DNA of 64,000 nucleotides from Sideroxydans sp. CL21 (GTDB taxonomy: Bacteria; Pseudomonadota; Gammaproteobacteria; Burkholderiales; Gallionellaceae). The DNA lies in assembly GCF_902459525.1 (NCBI RefSeq), contig NZ_LR699166.1, positions 1,996,501 through 2,060,500 of the forward strand. The letters run 5' to 3'. The number at the start of each line of letters is the position of its first letter. Within the stretch, counting starts at the first letter, position 1. The position numbers and the translations under genes were made by a program. The notes beneath the pieces are model-generated. The model worked only from the letters and a program-made list of their open reading frames with translations, was not told where the DNA came from and searched no databases. This document shows, piece by piece, positions 44,736-54,570 of this stretch.

Positions 44736-44749
44736 ATGCCTGCTTCAAA

Positions 44750-45406
44750 TTAAAAAATTGTTTCAATCATGCGGATGAATGAGCTCACCAGCGGCGAGAG
44801 TATCCAGCTCAGGATCGGCTGCCCTCCAACCGGTACCACTGCCAGCACGATCAGAATGACCATCCCGTAAGGTTCCATCTTCGCCAACTGGAAAGATTGC
44901 CGGTGCGGCAGCAGGCTTATTGCAACGCGTCCGCCGTCCAGCGGGGGCAGGGGCAACAGGTTCAGCACCAGCAAAATGGCGTTGATTGTAACTCCGAACT
45001 GCGCCATGCCTAACAATGGCTCGGCAAAATAACTGCCCGGCATGCTCAAAGCCACCTTGAACATGGCGCCCCAGAATAGCGCCATGACCAGATTGGCGGC
45101 GGGACCGGCCAGTGCGACCCACAGCATGTCCTTCTTGGGGTGGCGCAAGGCCGAAAAGTTGACCGGCACCGGCTTGGCCCAACCGAACAGAATGCCTCCC
45201 ACAAACAGGGTCAGCAGCGGCAACAAGATCGTGCCAATGGGATCGATATGGCGCAGTGGATTGAGCGAAATACGCCCCTGTGCGTATGCCGTCATATCGC
45301 CGAAATGGCGGGCCGCATAGCCGTGCGCTGCTTCGTGCAAGGTGATGGCAAACAGCACAGGTATGGCTGCAAGCGCTATGGTTTGGATCAGTGCGTCGAA
45401 ATTCAT
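44750..45406 (-). CDS. Site-2 protease family zinc metallopeptidase (M50)
   Basis: 218 residues with about six membrane segments. Catalytic HEAAHG near residue 24 and the second zinc motif LLPLPPLDGGRV near 158. It is a short PDZ-less M50 peptidase, commonly found just before trpS in betaproteobacteria. Substrate unknown. Confidence 0.9.
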   Translation of the reverse strand: MNFDALIQTIALAAIPVLFAITLHEAAHGYAARHFGDMTAYAQGRISLNPLRHIDPIGTILLPLLTLFVGGILFGWAKPVPVNFSALRHPKKDMLWVALAGPAANLVMALFWGAMFKVALSMPGSYFAEPLLGMAQFGVTINAILLVLNLLPLPPLDGGRVAISLLPHRQSFQLAKMEPYGMVILIVLAVVPVGGQPILSWILSPLVSSFIRMIETIF

Positions 45407-46036
45407 TTATTCCTCTATTCCCAAATGAGCGATGGGTCCCTTGCCGCGCCGCACCAATACCGGCGCATCGTTTGTCAGATCGATCACGGTGGTCGATTCC
45501 CCCCCTACTATTCCGCCTTCAATAACCAGTTCGACGAGTTTCTCCAGATGTTCGCGTATCTCCGCCACATCGGTCAACGGGTTATCTCCCCCCGGCAAGA
45601 TCAGCGTGGTACTGAGCAGCGGCTCCCCCAATTCCTCCAGCAACGCCAGCGCAACCGGGTGATCGGGTATGCGCAAACCTATCGTGCTGCGTTTGGGATG
45701 CTGCAAGCGCCGCGGGACTTCCTTCGTCGCTTCCAGAATGAACGTGTAACTGCCAGGCGTGTTGTTTTTCAGCAGCCGAAACTGCGCGTTGTCTACCCTT
45801 GCATAGTGCGCCAGTTCAGACAGGTCGCGACACACCAATGTCATCAGGTGTTTTTCGTCCAGGCCGCGTATCTGGCGTATGCGTGCGACAGCCTCCTTGT
45901 CGTCCAGATGGCAGCCGATCGCGTAGCCGGAGTCGGTGGGGTAAACGATCACCGCACCGTTGCGCAGCATCTCCGCTGCCTGTTTGATCAGGCGCGGCTG
46001 GGGATTGTCCGGGTGTATGGAAAAGAATTGCGCCAT
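45407..46036 (-). CDS. Sua5/YciO/YrdC-family protein
   Basis: 209 residues with the YrdC-domain RNA/ATP-binding signature (GAVIVYPTDSGYAIGC, then KRSTIGLRIPDH). The family makes threonylcarbamoyl-AMP for tRNA modification; the YciO subgroup has a less clear role, and the PSNPLT-like element reads GGDNPLTD here. It lies 3 bases after the PHP phosphatase gene. Confidence 0.87.
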   Translation of the reverse strand: MAQFFSIHPDNPQPRLIKQAAEMLRNGAVIVYPTDSGYAIGCHLDDKEAVARIRQIRGLDEKHLMTLVCRDLSELAHYARVDNAQFRLLKNNTPGSYTFILEATKEVPRRLQHPKRSTIGLRIPDHPVALALLEELGEPLLSTTLILPGGDNPLTDVAEIREHLEKLVELVIEGGIVGGESTTVIDLTNDAPVLVRRGKGPIAHLGIEE

Positions 46037-46039
46037 AAA

Positions 46040-46900
46040 TTAAGCCGCAGTCCCTTCCCAAAGCGTCCATACCGGGCGACACTCCAGCGGAAAATCCGGC
46101 AAACGTCCAAGGTCGCGGTAACTTTCTTCCGGACCGTGAAAATCCGAGCCGCAGGAACACAACAGATCGAATTCCTTGGCATAACGCGCGAACTCGGCAT
46201 ATTGAGGCGGCGTATGACTGCCGCTCACCACTTCGATGCCCTGCCCGCCCAGTTCGACGAATTCTTTCAGCAGTTCGAGCAAGGTCGTCTTGCCCATCGC
46301 GTTGCGTCCGGCGGTATAACGACCCGGATGTGCCAGCACGGCGACGCCTCCGCTGCCATTGATCCACGAGATTGCATCCTGCAAATCCGCCCAGGTATGC
46401 GGAACATAACCCGGCTTGCCCTTGACCAGATAGCGGTTGAAGACACTGCGCACATCCTTGCAGTGCCCGGCCTCGACCAGATAACGCGCAAAATGGGTGC
46501 GCCCGATCATGTCCGGATTGGAGGCATAGCGTAAAGCACCTTCCAGCACACCGCCGATACCGCAACGTGCCATCGAATCCGCCATCAGTTCGGCACGATG
46601 TCTGCGTCCGCTGCGTATGCCGCGCAGGCCTTCAGCCAATGCTGCATTTTGGGGATCGATGTGCAGGCCGACGATATGCAGGGTGTGCTTGCGCCAGGTA
46701 ACCGAGATCTCGACGCCGTTGACGAATTCGATGCCATGTTGTGCGGCAACCCCGGCGGCTTCCGTAAGTCCCGCCACGTCATCGTGATCGGTCAGCGCCA
46801 GCACTTTGACTTCGCGTCCGGCAGCACGCGTTACCAGTTCGGTCGGTGTCAGTGTGCCGTCCGAGACGTTGGAATGGCAATGCAGGTCGTAGTCCAGCAT
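46040..46900 (-). CDS. PHP-domain nucleotide phosphatase (RnaM/YciV-like)
   Basis: 286 residues. PHP metal motifs: DLHCHSNVSDG at the N-terminus, ALTDHDDVAG, EISVTW and GSDFHGPEE. The family hydrolyses 3',5'-nucleoside bisphosphates and matures rRNA 5' ends. Its start shares one base with the stop of rnfH (TGATG). Confidence 0.88.
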   Translation of the reverse strand: MLDYDLHCHSNVSDGTLTPTELVTRAAGREVKVLALTDHDDVAGLTEAAGVAAQHGIEFVNGVEISVTWRKHTLHIVGLHIDPQNAALAEGLRGIRSGRRHRAELMADSMARCGIGGVLEGALRYASNPDMIGRTHFARYLVEAGHCKDVRSVFNRYLVKGKPGYVPHTWADLQDAISWINGSGGVAVLAHPGRYTAGRNAMGKTTLLELLKEFVELGGQGIEVVSGSHTPPQYAEFARYAKEFDLLCSCGSDFHGPEESYRDLGRLPDFPLECRPVWTLWEGTAA

Positions 46901-47214
46901 CAGAGGTCACCGCCGCCCTTCTTCATGACTTTGCCCTCTTCGGCACGTTTGCGGCGTATTTCTTTCGGATCGGCAATCAGCGGACGATAGATTTCTACGC
47001 GATCCTTCTCGCGCAACACGGTGTCAGCCTTGCTCAATTTGCCGAAGATGCCGAACTTGTTTTTTCCAAGGTCAATCTCCGGAAACTTGGCCAGAATGCC
47101 GGAAAGTTTGACTGCTTCAGCAATGGTTGTGCCTTTGGGCACTTCCGACTTGAGCAGAACCTGCTCGGCAGGCAAGGCATAGACCAATTCCACGTATATT
47201 TTTTCGTCACTCAT
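46900..47214 (-). CDS. rnfH: RnfH-family ubiquitin-like protein
   Basis: 104 residues with the UPF0125 pattern (IYVELVYALPAEQVL, GIFGKLSKADTVLREKDRVEIYRPL). A beta-grasp fold. The C-terminal Lys/Arg tail (EIRRKRAEEGK) is usual. The ratA-rnfH pair next to smpB is a conserved neighbourhood. Overlaps ratA by eight bases. Confidence 0.92.
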   Translation of the reverse strand: MSDEKIYVELVYALPAEQVLLKSEVPKGTTIAEAVKLSGILAKFPEIDLGKNKFGIFGKLSKADTVLREKDRVEIYRPLIADPKEIRRKRAEEGKVMKKGGGDL

Positions 47215-47647
47215 TTTTTACATAGACCTTGTCGGCACGATGGATAAAGGCATCCACAAAACTGTTGGCGATATGATGAAACACCGGCCCCACCAGCTTT
47301 TCGAGCAATTTGTTGGAGAATTCATATTGCAAACGGAACTCTATTTTACAGGCTTCATCGTTCAAGGGGATGAATTGCCAACTGCCTTCCAGATGTTTGA
47401 ACGGGCCGTCCATCAAGGCGATGTTGATCTGGTGGGGCGGAGTACGCTGGTTTTTGGTGCTGAAATGCTGCCTGATATGGTGGTAGTCGATATGCAACGT
47501 GGCATGCATCGTCGTACCCTGCATTTCGTTGATGGTCGCCCCGCCACACCAGGGCATGAACTGCGGGTAATTTTCCACTTCGTCCACCAGCTTGAACATC
47601 TGTTCCGCCGTGTGCGGAACCAATACCGTTTTCTCTACCAGAGCCAT
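47207..47647 (-). CDS. ratA: RatA/COQ10 family START-domain protein
   Basis: 146 residues: LVDEVENYPQFMPWCGG motif and a C-terminal helix LVGPVFHHIANSFVDAFIHRA, typical of the Coq10/RatA START fold. In E. coli RatA binds the 50S subunit; a ubiquinone-related role is the other option. Divergent from smpB, as is common. Confidence 0.92.
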   Translation of the reverse strand: MALVEKTVLVPHTAEQMFKLVDEVENYPQFMPWCGGATINEMQGTTMHATLHIDYHHIRQHFSTKNQRTPPHQINIALMDGPFKHLEGSWQFIPLNDEACKIEFRLQYEFSNKLLEKLVGPVFHHIANSFVDAFIHRADKVYVKNE

Positions 47648-47712
47648 GCTTTACCGAGCCGCCAATCAAAGGCTGGTAGAATATCGCAACATCAAGCAAA
47701 ACACATCTTTAC

Positions 47713-48162
47713 ATGAGCATCATCCAGAACAAAAAAGCCTACCACGAGTACTTCATTGAAGAAAAACATGAAGCCGGCATCATGCTGGAAGGCTGGGAAG
47801 TAAAAGCCATCCGTGCCGGAAGGGCTCAACTCAAGGAAGCCTACGTCACCATCATGGACGGCGCGCTGTACCTGTTCGGCTCCCACATCAGCCCCCTGCT
47901 GAATGCCTCCACCCACATCCATCCCGACCCCGTTCGCACCCGCAAGCTGTTGATGCACAAGCATGAAATCGACAAGCTCATCGGCAAAGTGCAGCGCGCC
48001 GGCTATACCATCATGCCGCTGGACATGCACTACAAGGGCAGCCACGTCAAACTGGAAATCGGCCTGGCGAAAGGCAAGAAGGAGCATGACAAGCGCGCAA
48101 CGGAACGAGAAAAGGACTCGAAACGAGAAGCTGCCAACGCAATGAAGAAAGAACGGCGCTAA
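47713..48162 (+). CDS. smpB: tmRNA-binding protein SmpB
   Basis: 149 residues: [39 protein letters not shown] and the basic C-terminal tail [13 protein letters not shown]. It works with tmRNA to rescue stalled ribosomes. Starts 65 bases from the divergent ratA. I do not see ssrA within the window. Confidence 0.96.
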   Translation: MSIIQNKKAYHEYFIEEKHEAGIMLEGWEVKAIRAGRAQLKEAYVTIMDGALYLFGSHISPLLNASTHIHPDPVRTRKLLMHKHEIDKLIGKVQRAGYTIMPLDMHYKGSHVKLEIGLAKGKKEHDKRATEREKDSKREAANAMKKERR

Positions 48163-48177
48163 TCCGTATTTTTACAC

Positions 48178-48513
48178 ATGCGAAAACCATCCCTCCAGCA
48201 ACGCCTGAGAGCAAAGAATCGTAGCCAGTCATTCATCGTAGCCGTCACCTGGTACACCGAGGAATCCTGGGCTCAGGTGAAGGCCACCGCAACAGATCCT
48301 GAATGCTTTGAAGCGTCGTTTCCAAAATGGGAAGCAACGGCAGTCAAAGCCCGCAGGGAGTTCCAGCGTTCAGGTGTTCGCGCGATTGAATGCCAAATTG
48401 CCCCTGAAGAGTTCTTTGATTGGTGCGCGCTGAATAGCCAGAATAACAACTCCACATCAAGGGCCGAGTTTGTCTCGACAAAGTTGACTGAAGCCCTTGA
48501 GACCAAAGCCTAA
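48178..48513 (+). CDS. Hypothetical protein, 111 aa
   Basis: A soluble protein with conserved-looking core YTEESWAQVKATATDPECFE and a V-K-A-R-REF pattern. No signal, membrane span or known motif. It starts 15 bases after smpB. Family not recognised; real coding is likely from composition and position. Confidence 0.6.
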   Translation: MRKPSLQQRLRAKNRSQSFIVAVTWYTEESWAQVKATATDPECFEASFPKWEATAVKARREFQRSGVRAIECQIAPEEFFDWCALNSQNNNSTSRAEFVSTKLTEALETKA

Positions 48514-48564
48514 CCCTGCAAGGATGCGTGGCTTTGCTATATTGCCACCTCCATTACAGATAGA

Positions 48565-48624
48565 ATGGCTCGACTCACACTGTTTATCTTGCTGTTGCTC
48601 TTTGCAGCCAACGCCCAAGCCTAA
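48565..48624 (+). CDS. 19-residue signal-peptide-like ORF before msrA
   Basis: MARLTLFILLLLFAANAQA then stop. It is exactly a Sec signal peptide with an AxA cleavage end and nothing behind it. Its stop lies inside the msrA ribosome binding site (TAAGGACC), 9 bases before the msrA ATG. It may be the relic of a secreted gene, or a leader peptide coupled to msrA. Confidence 0.35.
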   Translation: MARLTLFILLLLFAANAQA

Positions 48625-48633
48625 GGACCAACC

Positions 48634-49143
48634 ATGAACGACGCGACTCAAACCGCCTACCTCTCCGGCGGCTGCTTCTGGGGAATGGAAGAACTGGTGC
48701 GCCAAATCCCCGGCGTGCTGGAAACTGAAGTCGGCTACACCGGCGGCAATACACCGAATGCCAACTATGACGTCGTAAAAACCGGAAACAGCGGCCATGC
48801 CGAGTCGCTGAAGATCGTATTCGATCCCGAACTGCTCTCCTACCGCCACTTGCTGTTCGAGTTCTTCCGCATGCACAACCCCACCACACTAAACCGGCAA
48901 GGCAACGACGTCGGCACGCAATACCGCTCGGCGATCTTCTATTTCGACGAAGCGCAAAAAAGTACCGCAGAGGAAGTCATTTCGACCGTGGATGCATCGG
49001 GCGACTGGAAAGCAAAAGTGATCACCGAAGTCGTGCCCTTCATCGCGTTTTACCGCGCGGAGAACTATCACCAGAAATACCTAGTCAAGCATCCCCAGGG
49101 CTACACCTGCCACTACATGCGCAGCATGAATCTGGGTGAATAG
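48634..49143 (+). CDS. msrA: Peptide-methionine (S)-S-oxide reductase
   Basis: 169 residues with the catalytic GGCFWGMEELVRQIPGV motif; the resolving Cys lies in GYTCHYMRS at the end. GTQYRSAIFY is the conserved middle motif. No signal peptide, so cytoplasmic. It reduces oxidised Met and protects from oxidative or reactive nitrogen stress. Confidence 0.95.
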   Translation: MNDATQTAYLSGGCFWGMEELVRQIPGVLETEVGYTGGNTPNANYDVVKTGNSGHAESLKIVFDPELLSYRHLLFEFFRMHNPTTLNRQGNDVGTQYRSAIFYFDEAQKSTAEEVISTVDASGDWKAKVITEVVPFIAFYRAENYHQKYLVKHPQGYTCHYMRSMNLGE

Positions 49144-49324
49144 CTTGTACAACCTCTTGGACTCAATGGAACTCCTTGACTTTCGGCTAGTCTGCTCCCA
49201 ACCGAGGAAGACCAAACCGTAGGTCTGTAGCAGAACAGTGACATTAAAGTAATGGGCAGGTCACACCCCGTTAGTCTAAAATGCGCCTTTGTTTTTTTCA
49301 GGCCTTATTGTGAGTTATCGCGAA

Positions 49325-50647
49325 ATGAAAAGATTCTTTGCATTCATCATGGTGGCAATAGTTACCATGTCTCTTGCAGGTTGCTTCGGGTCAGGCGCCT
49401 CCTCCGCTCCCCAACCTACCAATGTTGCGGTCGCAGCCAAGGACAGCAGGGTTGTCGTGACATGGGACTCAATCCCGGGTGTCACATACTGGGTATTTAC
49501 AGCGGCTGGAACCGGTGTTACGCCGACAAATTGCTCCTCAATGGCTGTTTGCGGTACGACGCTCTATGCGACGTCGCCCCAAACTGTCTCCTCGTTACCC
49601 GGAACCTACGGGACCTTCGGAACCGTGCCGTTGACTAACGGCGTACAGTATTCCTTTACCGTCAACGGAAGAATCAATGGCGGGCCCGGTGGTCCCGGCT
49701 CTCCCGCGATAGAAGCCACACCCCGGCTGGCAGGTAATATATGGAACACGGGGCCGAGCGCAGGTACAACCGATCTGCGCGGCGTTGCTTATGGTGCAGG
49801 TTGGTTTGTGGCCGCCGGATTAGGGGGTTCTTCGTTTTACAGTCTCGACGGGAATATTTGGACTGCTTTAAGTAATACATCCCAAACAGATTTTTACGCA
49901 GTGAATTTTAACGGTGCCGTCTTTTTGGGCATAGGGGCAAACGGGAATGTGATGTCCCTTTCGCCAGGTCAGACCTCATGGACGCAGCAATACAGTGGCA
50001 CAAACAACACCCTCTATGCCATTACAAGTAACGGCGCCGGTATGGTCATTGCCGCAGGGGTTGGCGGCACAATCATAACAACGAACAATAGCGGGGGAAC
50101 TTGGGGGGCTCCGGTCTTTCCCACGGGTAGTACCCTATATGGATTGGCCTATGGCTTGGTTAGAAATCTAACGCCCACCTATGTCGCAGTCGGGGCCGCA
50201 GGTACATTGCTCTACAGTACGGATGGAGTCACTTGGTACAGAACCCCCTCTCCTTTGCCTACCATCGACCTCAAGGGGGTGACCTATGGCGGGCTTGATT
50301 CAAACGGGTACGGTGTATTCGTTGCAGTTGGAAATAGTGGAACAGTTCTGACGAGCGAAGACGGAATTAACTGGACGCAGCAAACTTCAACAACCATTCC
50401 AAATGCCAGCAACTTGAATTCGGTTACCTATACCACTTATCGCCGCTTCATGGCTGTAGGTGCCGACGGCAATATCTACTACAGTGAATACTATTCAAAC
50501 CTCAACAGTCTTGTAGGCAATGGTGGAGCGGTTTGGACGCAAGTCACGCCGCCAGTTGCAACCAGCTCCATCAACGCAATTACAACCGGCGGCCTCTATG
50601 ACTATTCCGCAGTAGGCGCGGGCGGATTGAACCTGTACGCGGATTAA
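49325..50647 (+). CDS. Lipoprotein with FN3-like domain and beta-propeller
   Basis: 440 residues from ATG at 49325; the frame is open to 49289 without need. Lipobox MSLAGC at about residues 15-20. A fibronectin III-like domain (about 35-130) is followed by roughly six repeats of the form YGAGWFVAAGLGG..YSLDGNIWT, i.e. a BNR/sialidase-like propeller. Predicted surface or outer membrane lipoprotein; ligand unknown. Confidence 0.7.
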   Translation: MKRFFAFIMVAIVTMSLAGCFGSGASSAPQPTNVAVAAKDSRVVVTWDSIPGVTYWVFTAAGTGVTPTNCSSMAVCGTTLYATSPQTVSSLPGTYGTFGTVPLTNGVQYSFTVNGRINGGPGGPGSPAIEATPRLAGNIWNTGPSAGTTDLRGVAYGAGWFVAAGLGGSSFYSLDGNIWTALSNTSQTDFYAVNFNGAVFLGIGANGNVMSLSPGQTSWTQQYSGTNNTLYAITSNGAGMVIAAGVGGTIITTNNSGGTWGAPVFPTGSTLYGLAYGLVRNLTPTYVAVGAAGTLLYSTDGVTWYRTPSPLPTIDLKGVTYGGLDSNGYGVFVAVGNSGTVLTSEDGINWTQQTSTTIPNASNLNSVTYTTYRRFMAVGADGNIYYSEYYSNLNSLVGNGGAVWTQVTPPVATSSINAITTGGLYDYSAVGAGGLNLYAD

Positions 50648-50807
50648 CCATAAAGCTTTTTGTATCAAGCCGCACATATTAAATCGGCTGATGGAAAAAT
50701 ACGCGAAGCCGGCTCAGGTGATAAAATCCGGCAGTTCGTGGATGCTGGAGACGGTCAAGTTAAGCGGCCCCCAAGCCGACATATTCAAACAATGAAATGG
50801 AGAAAAA

Positions 50808-52103
50808 GTGAAACAACTATCAATATTCTTGCCGCTCCTGATGATACTGACCCTGCTGCAGGGCTGTTTTGGCGGTGGAGGTAGTGCGGCTGTCAGCACA
50901 ACGAACACGGTGCGCCTGGTAAACGGTACCGGCAGCACACTGAGCATGGTCACTGCTGGCAGCCAGCTTGCTACTGCTGTTGCTCCCGGTACTGCAAGCG
51001 CCAATGCCACCATTACTTCGGGTACATATCCCATCGCATTGGTCGCTAGCGGAGTCCCGTCGGCAGAAACCAATTTCTCGTTTTCAGCAACGGTGGCCTA
51101 TACGATGGTCGCCTATACATCGGATCAAAGCCTGCATTTAGTCCAGTTCATCGATAACGAACCCGCGCCCTTGTCCGGCGACGGTCAGATACGCATCGCG
51201 GACTTGTCGGCAGACGCGGGGAATCTGGACGTTTACATGGCACCGGTGAGCACACTCAGCGATGCTTACTCCCCCACGGTCGCTTCGCCCGCTCTACAAG
51301 CTGCCACTCTTCTGGCGCAAAATATTTCGGGAACCACCCTCTACAACGAAATGCTGGCCAACACTTATCACATTTGGGTAACAGGTGCAGGTAACCCTAC
51401 AGACCTGAGGCTGGACATCCCTTCGATCCAGATTGTTAACCAGCAAATTGTGACATTGGTGTTGACCAGCACAACAAGTGGGGGGTTGGTCGACGGATTG
51501 CTCGTCACACAACAAGGGGCAGTCCAGGCGCAAAAAAATACTAATGCACGCATACGCATCGCAGCAAATACAACAGCTAACCTTTCCTCCGCAACAGCTG
51601 GCGCGGGCAATCTATCCCTTATTGGTAGCTCAACTTCTTACAACTCGAATGTTGGTTCTTATGTCCTTGTTCCGGCAGGTAGCACAACAATAACCTTAAA
51701 TGGTAGCGTTGCCTGTACTCCAGTCACCACTCCCGGTGAAGATATGACCATTCTTGTAACTGGGGCAAATGTATGTAACCCTCCTCTTGTTGACGACAAT
51801 ACACGTCCTGTCAGCGGTTACGCAAAATTACGTTTGGTGAATGGCGTCAACGGTGGCGTGCCCGCATCTCTCGCTTTCAATGGTGTTCAGATAGCATCAA
51901 GTGTAACTTTTGGAGCCGCTTCAGTTCCAACTTTGAATAATCAGGGCATCGTAAGCAGCGGCATCTCTGCCAGCTTGGTGACAACACCGGCCACAGTTCC
52001 TCTTTTAACGACTGCAACTTTAAACTCCCAGGGTGTTTACAGTTTATTCATGCTGGGCGGTTCAGGTGTGGCGGTAACAGGTACTCTGATTCAGGACCAT
52101 TGA
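50808..52103 (+). CDS. Lipoprotein with DUF4397-like repeats
   Basis: 431 residues from GTG at 50808, preceded by ATGGAG. Lipobox LLQGC near residue 20, then a Gly/Ser linker. Three or so beta-rich repeats contain VRLVNGTGSTLSM, IRIADLSADAGNLDVYM and KLRLVNGVNGG, the DUF4397 pattern. Highly Thr/Ser-rich, lacking Cys except the lipid one and a C-C pair near 302-325. Surface protein, function unknown. It follows the propeller lipoprotein by 160 bases. Confidence 0.7.
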   Translation: MKQLSIFLPLLMILTLLQGCFGGGGSAAVSTTNTVRLVNGTGSTLSMVTAGSQLATAVAPGTASANATITSGTYPIALVASGVPSAETNFSFSATVAYTMVAYTSDQSLHLVQFIDNEPAPLSGDGQIRIADLSADAGNLDVYMAPVSTLSDAYSPTVASPALQAATLLAQNISGTTLYNEMLANTYHIWVTGAGNPTDLRLDIPSIQIVNQQIVTLVLTSTTSGGLVDGLLVTQQGAVQAQKNTNARIRIAANTTANLSSATAGAGNLSLIGSSTSYNSNVGSYVLVPAGSTTITLNGSVACTPVTTPGEDMTILVTGANVCNPPLVDDNTRPVSGYAKLRLVNGVNGGVPASLAFNGVQIASSVTFGAASVPTLNNQGIVSSGISASLVTTPATVPLLTTATLNSQGVYSLFMLGGSGVAVTGTLIQDH

Positions 52104-52203
52104 CGAACCCGGCCATGCAACCCCGACAATTCGAAACAGAATTGCGGGGGTTGCATGATTGCCGGTGGCAAGCAAGTTTTAGTAGTTGAATTTGAATGAC
52201 CCG

Positions 52204-52254
52204 TTAGCCCGATATCCCGCCTTCTGCGGGAATAAATATCGGGCTAATTTTTTT
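52204..52254 (+). terminator. Strong branched Rho-independent terminator
   Basis: TTAGCCCGATAT at 52204-52215 pairs perfectly with ATATCGGGCTAA at 52236-52247; inside is a second stem CCCGC/GCGGG; seven T follow. It ends the lipoprotein transcript. A further long hairpin with arms ATGCAACCCC/GGGGTTGCAT lies at 52115-52156. Confidence 0.9.
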
Positions 52255-52359
52255 GATATTTGGAGTGTTGCAGCGAAAATCGGTGTGGCATTACAAGTGC
52301 CGCAAAGCAATTTCCGGTTGACTGACCGAGCGTTCAGCCGAATCAGAATATTCTGTTCT

Positions 52360-52815
52360 TCAACCCCACAATTTACCGATCACCGCAACGCATACGGTAA
52401 CCAGGCCCAAGGTCACGTTCACGCCAATAAGCTTGCGTATCTTGCCCAGAATCGCACCGGCTTCTTTCCAGCGCTCCTTGGCAACATTCAGTTTGAATTG
52501 CACGTAACAGGCGAAGAATACGTAGACGTAGATACCCATCATCACCAGTCCCAGCAACAGCATGATGTGAATATAGCGCGGCACATGAGCCATGCCACCG
52601 TACAGGTAGATCATGTACAAACCGGAGGCGAGGATCGCGCCGATTGCACCCCAGACCCAGTTGAAGAAACGGTGGAACACGTTATCCCACAGGCGCAGGC
52701 GTTCAGGCGGTTGCAGCACATCCACGGCTGCCGGGCGCAACACAACATAGGCGAAGAACATGCCGCCAACCCAGATGAGCACGGCGAGCAGGTGTAATAA
52801 TCTGAAAAAGGTCAT
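52360..52815 (-). CDS. CopD-like four-helix membrane protein
   Basis: 151 residues with four predicted membrane helices, starting FFRLLHLLAVLIWVGGMFFAY, with conserved His near the first helix and in VPRYIHIMLLLGLVMMG. This resembles the CopD domain family of small membrane proteins. Whether it moves copper is unknown; some members bind heme. It follows rnhB by 5 bases. Confidence 0.72.
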   Translation of the reverse strand: MTFFRLLHLLAVLIWVGGMFFAYVVLRPAAVDVLQPPERLRLWDNVFHRFFNWVWGAIGAILASGLYMIYLYGGMAHVPRYIHIMLLLGLVMMGIYVYVFFACYVQFKLNVAKERWKEAGAILGKIRKLIGVNVTLGLVTVCVAVIGKLWG

Positions 52816-52820
52816 GGTAA

Positions 52821-53417
52821 TTACCTCGGGTTGTTTTGATGAGTGTACTGCAATGCTTCGCGCACCGGCCTGAAACTGCGGCGATGCACTTCTGAAACAC
52901 CGTGTTCGCGCAATGCGGCAAGGTGTCCGGCAGTGGGATAGCCTTTGTGACCGTCAAAACCGTACTGCGGATATTGCTCATGCAGGCGCAGCATGAGTTC
53001 GTCGCGCGCTGTTTTGGCCAGGATGGAAGCGGCGGAAATGGCGGCGATTTTGCTGTCGCCCTTGACGATGGCCTGGCTGGGAATGCCTGTCTGCGGGCAA
53101 TACAGGCCATCCACCAGAACTTGTTGCGGCCGGGTGTGCAGTGCGAGCACGGCCCGGCGCATGGCCAGCAGCGTGGCTTGCAGGATGTTGAGCTGGTCGA
53201 TCTCGCCGACTTCTGCATAGGCCACGGCCCATGCCAGCGCGCGTTCACGGATGATGGGAGCCAGCCTGTCGCGTTGCTTCTCGGAAAGTTTCTTGGAATC
53301 GGCCAGCCCTTCGATGGGACGGGCCTCGTCCAGGATAACGGCAGCCGCACTTACCGGCCCGGCCAGTGGACCGCGCCCTGCTTCATCTACGCCGCAGACG
53401 AGCAGGATGCCGCTCAT
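52821..53417 (-). CDS. rnhB: Ribonuclease HII
   Basis: 198 residues from ATG at 53417, overlapping the lpxB stop (ATGA); the longer frame to 53705 is a shadow of lpxB. Catalytic motif [15 protein letters not shown], then [12 protein letters not shown] and the [11 protein letters not shown] motif. It removes ribonucleotides from DNA. Usual position after lpxB. Confidence 0.95.
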   Translation of the reverse strand: MSGILLVCGVDEAGRGPLAGPVSAAAVILDEARPIEGLADSKKLSEKQRDRLAPIIRERALAWAVAYAEVGEIDQLNILQATLLAMRRAVLALHTRPQQVLVDGLYCPQTGIPSQAIVKGDSKIAAISAASILAKTARDELMLRLHEQYPQYGFDGHKGYPTAGHLAALREHGVSEVHRRSFRPVREALQYTHQNNPR

Positions 53418-54565
53418 GCCAGATAAGGCAGGATGGCCGCGGCCGCCTTGTGCGCAGTATCCTGGCGCAGGGTCTGGTGTATTGCACTGAAGGTCTGTTC
53501 CAGCTCCGCCACGGCCTGTTTGTTGTTGACCAGATTGAGCAGTGCTTGTGCAAGGTTCTCCGCGGTCGCATCGTCCTGCAGGATTTCCGGCACGACAAAT
53601 TTTCCGGCAAGAATATTGGGCAGCCCGACATAAGGCAGGTATTGCTTGCGCTTGGCGATCCAATAAGTCAGCGCGGGCATCTTGTAAGTGATGACCATGG
53701 GGCATTTGAGCAATGCAGCCTCCAGCGTGGCCGTACCGGAAGCGACCAGCGCGCCATCGGCGGCGATCATGGCGTCGTGTGCATGTCCGAACAGCAAGGT
53801 GATGGGCAACTGCTGTGCTTCCTGTTTCCAGACTTCATTTTCAAAGATGGTGCGCGTCTCGCGGCTGGCCAGCGGAACAAGAAACTGCGCATCGGGCAGT
53901 TGTTGCAAAATCAGTTTGGCCGTCTCGACATAGGTCTTGGCCAGGCGCCGCACTTCTCCCTGGCGGCTGCCCGGCAGCAAGGCGAACACCTTGGCGTTCC
54001 TGGGCATGATGCGCATTTGTTCCCGCATCTCCATTTGCTTCGGGTTTTCCGGCAGGATGTCCGCCAGCGGATGTCCTACATAGGTCACCGGCACGCCTGC
54101 CTGCTTGTAGAGCGGCTCTTCGAACGGGAACAGGGCGAGGATGCGGGATACGGCCTGCTTGATCTTGTGGATGCGTTCGCCGCGCCATGCCCAGATGGAG
54201 GGGCTGACGTAATGCACGGTGGGTATGCCGTGCTGCTTCAAGGCCAGTTCCAGATCGAGATTGAAGTCGGGCGCATCGATACCGATGAAAAGATCGGGCG
54301 GCGTTGCAATGAAACGTTCACGCAAGTTGCGGCGGATACCGACGAGTTCGCGATAATGCCGCAGCACCTCGACATAACCGTTGACGGCCAGTTTTTCCAG
54401 CGGGAACAGGACATCCATACCGACGCCTTGCATCTTGGCGCCGCCGATGCCGATGAAACGCACGTTGGGTGCAGCTTGCCTGATGGCATCCATCAGCAGG
54501 CTGCCAAGCAAATCCCCCGATGCCTCGCCTGCCACGATGGCAATGGTTTTTACAGAGTCAGTCAT
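53414..54565 (-). CDS. lpxB: Lipid-A-disaccharide synthase
   Basis: 383 residues: [14 protein letters not shown] at the N-terminus and [38 protein letters not shown] are the family motifs. It joins two acylated glucosamine precursors in lipid A synthesis. Five bases after lpxA. Confidence 0.96.
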   Translation of the reverse strand: MTDSVKTIAIVAGEASGDLLGSLLMDAIRQAAPNVRFIGIGGAKMQGVGMDVLFPLEKLAVNGYVEVLRHYRELVGIRRNLRERFIATPPDLFIGIDAPDFNLDLELALKQHGIPTVHYVSPSIWAWRGERIHKIKQAVSRILALFPFEEPLYKQAGVPVTYVGHPLADILPENPKQMEMREQMRIMPRNAKVFALLPGSRQGEVRRLAKTYVETAKLILQQLPDAQFLVPLASRETRTIFENEVWKQEAQQLPITLLFGHAHDAMIAADGALVASGTATLEAALLKCPMVITYKMPALTYWIAKRKQYLPYVGLPNILAGKFVVPEILQDDATAENLAQALLNLVNNKQAVAELEQTFSAIHQTLRQDTAHKAAAAILPYLA

Positions 54566-54570
54566 ACCGG

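Noticed and set aside
50660-50884. 74-codon plus ORF between the two lipoproteins
   Set aside because: It runs into the start of the second lipoprotein gene in another frame and has no ribosome binding site.
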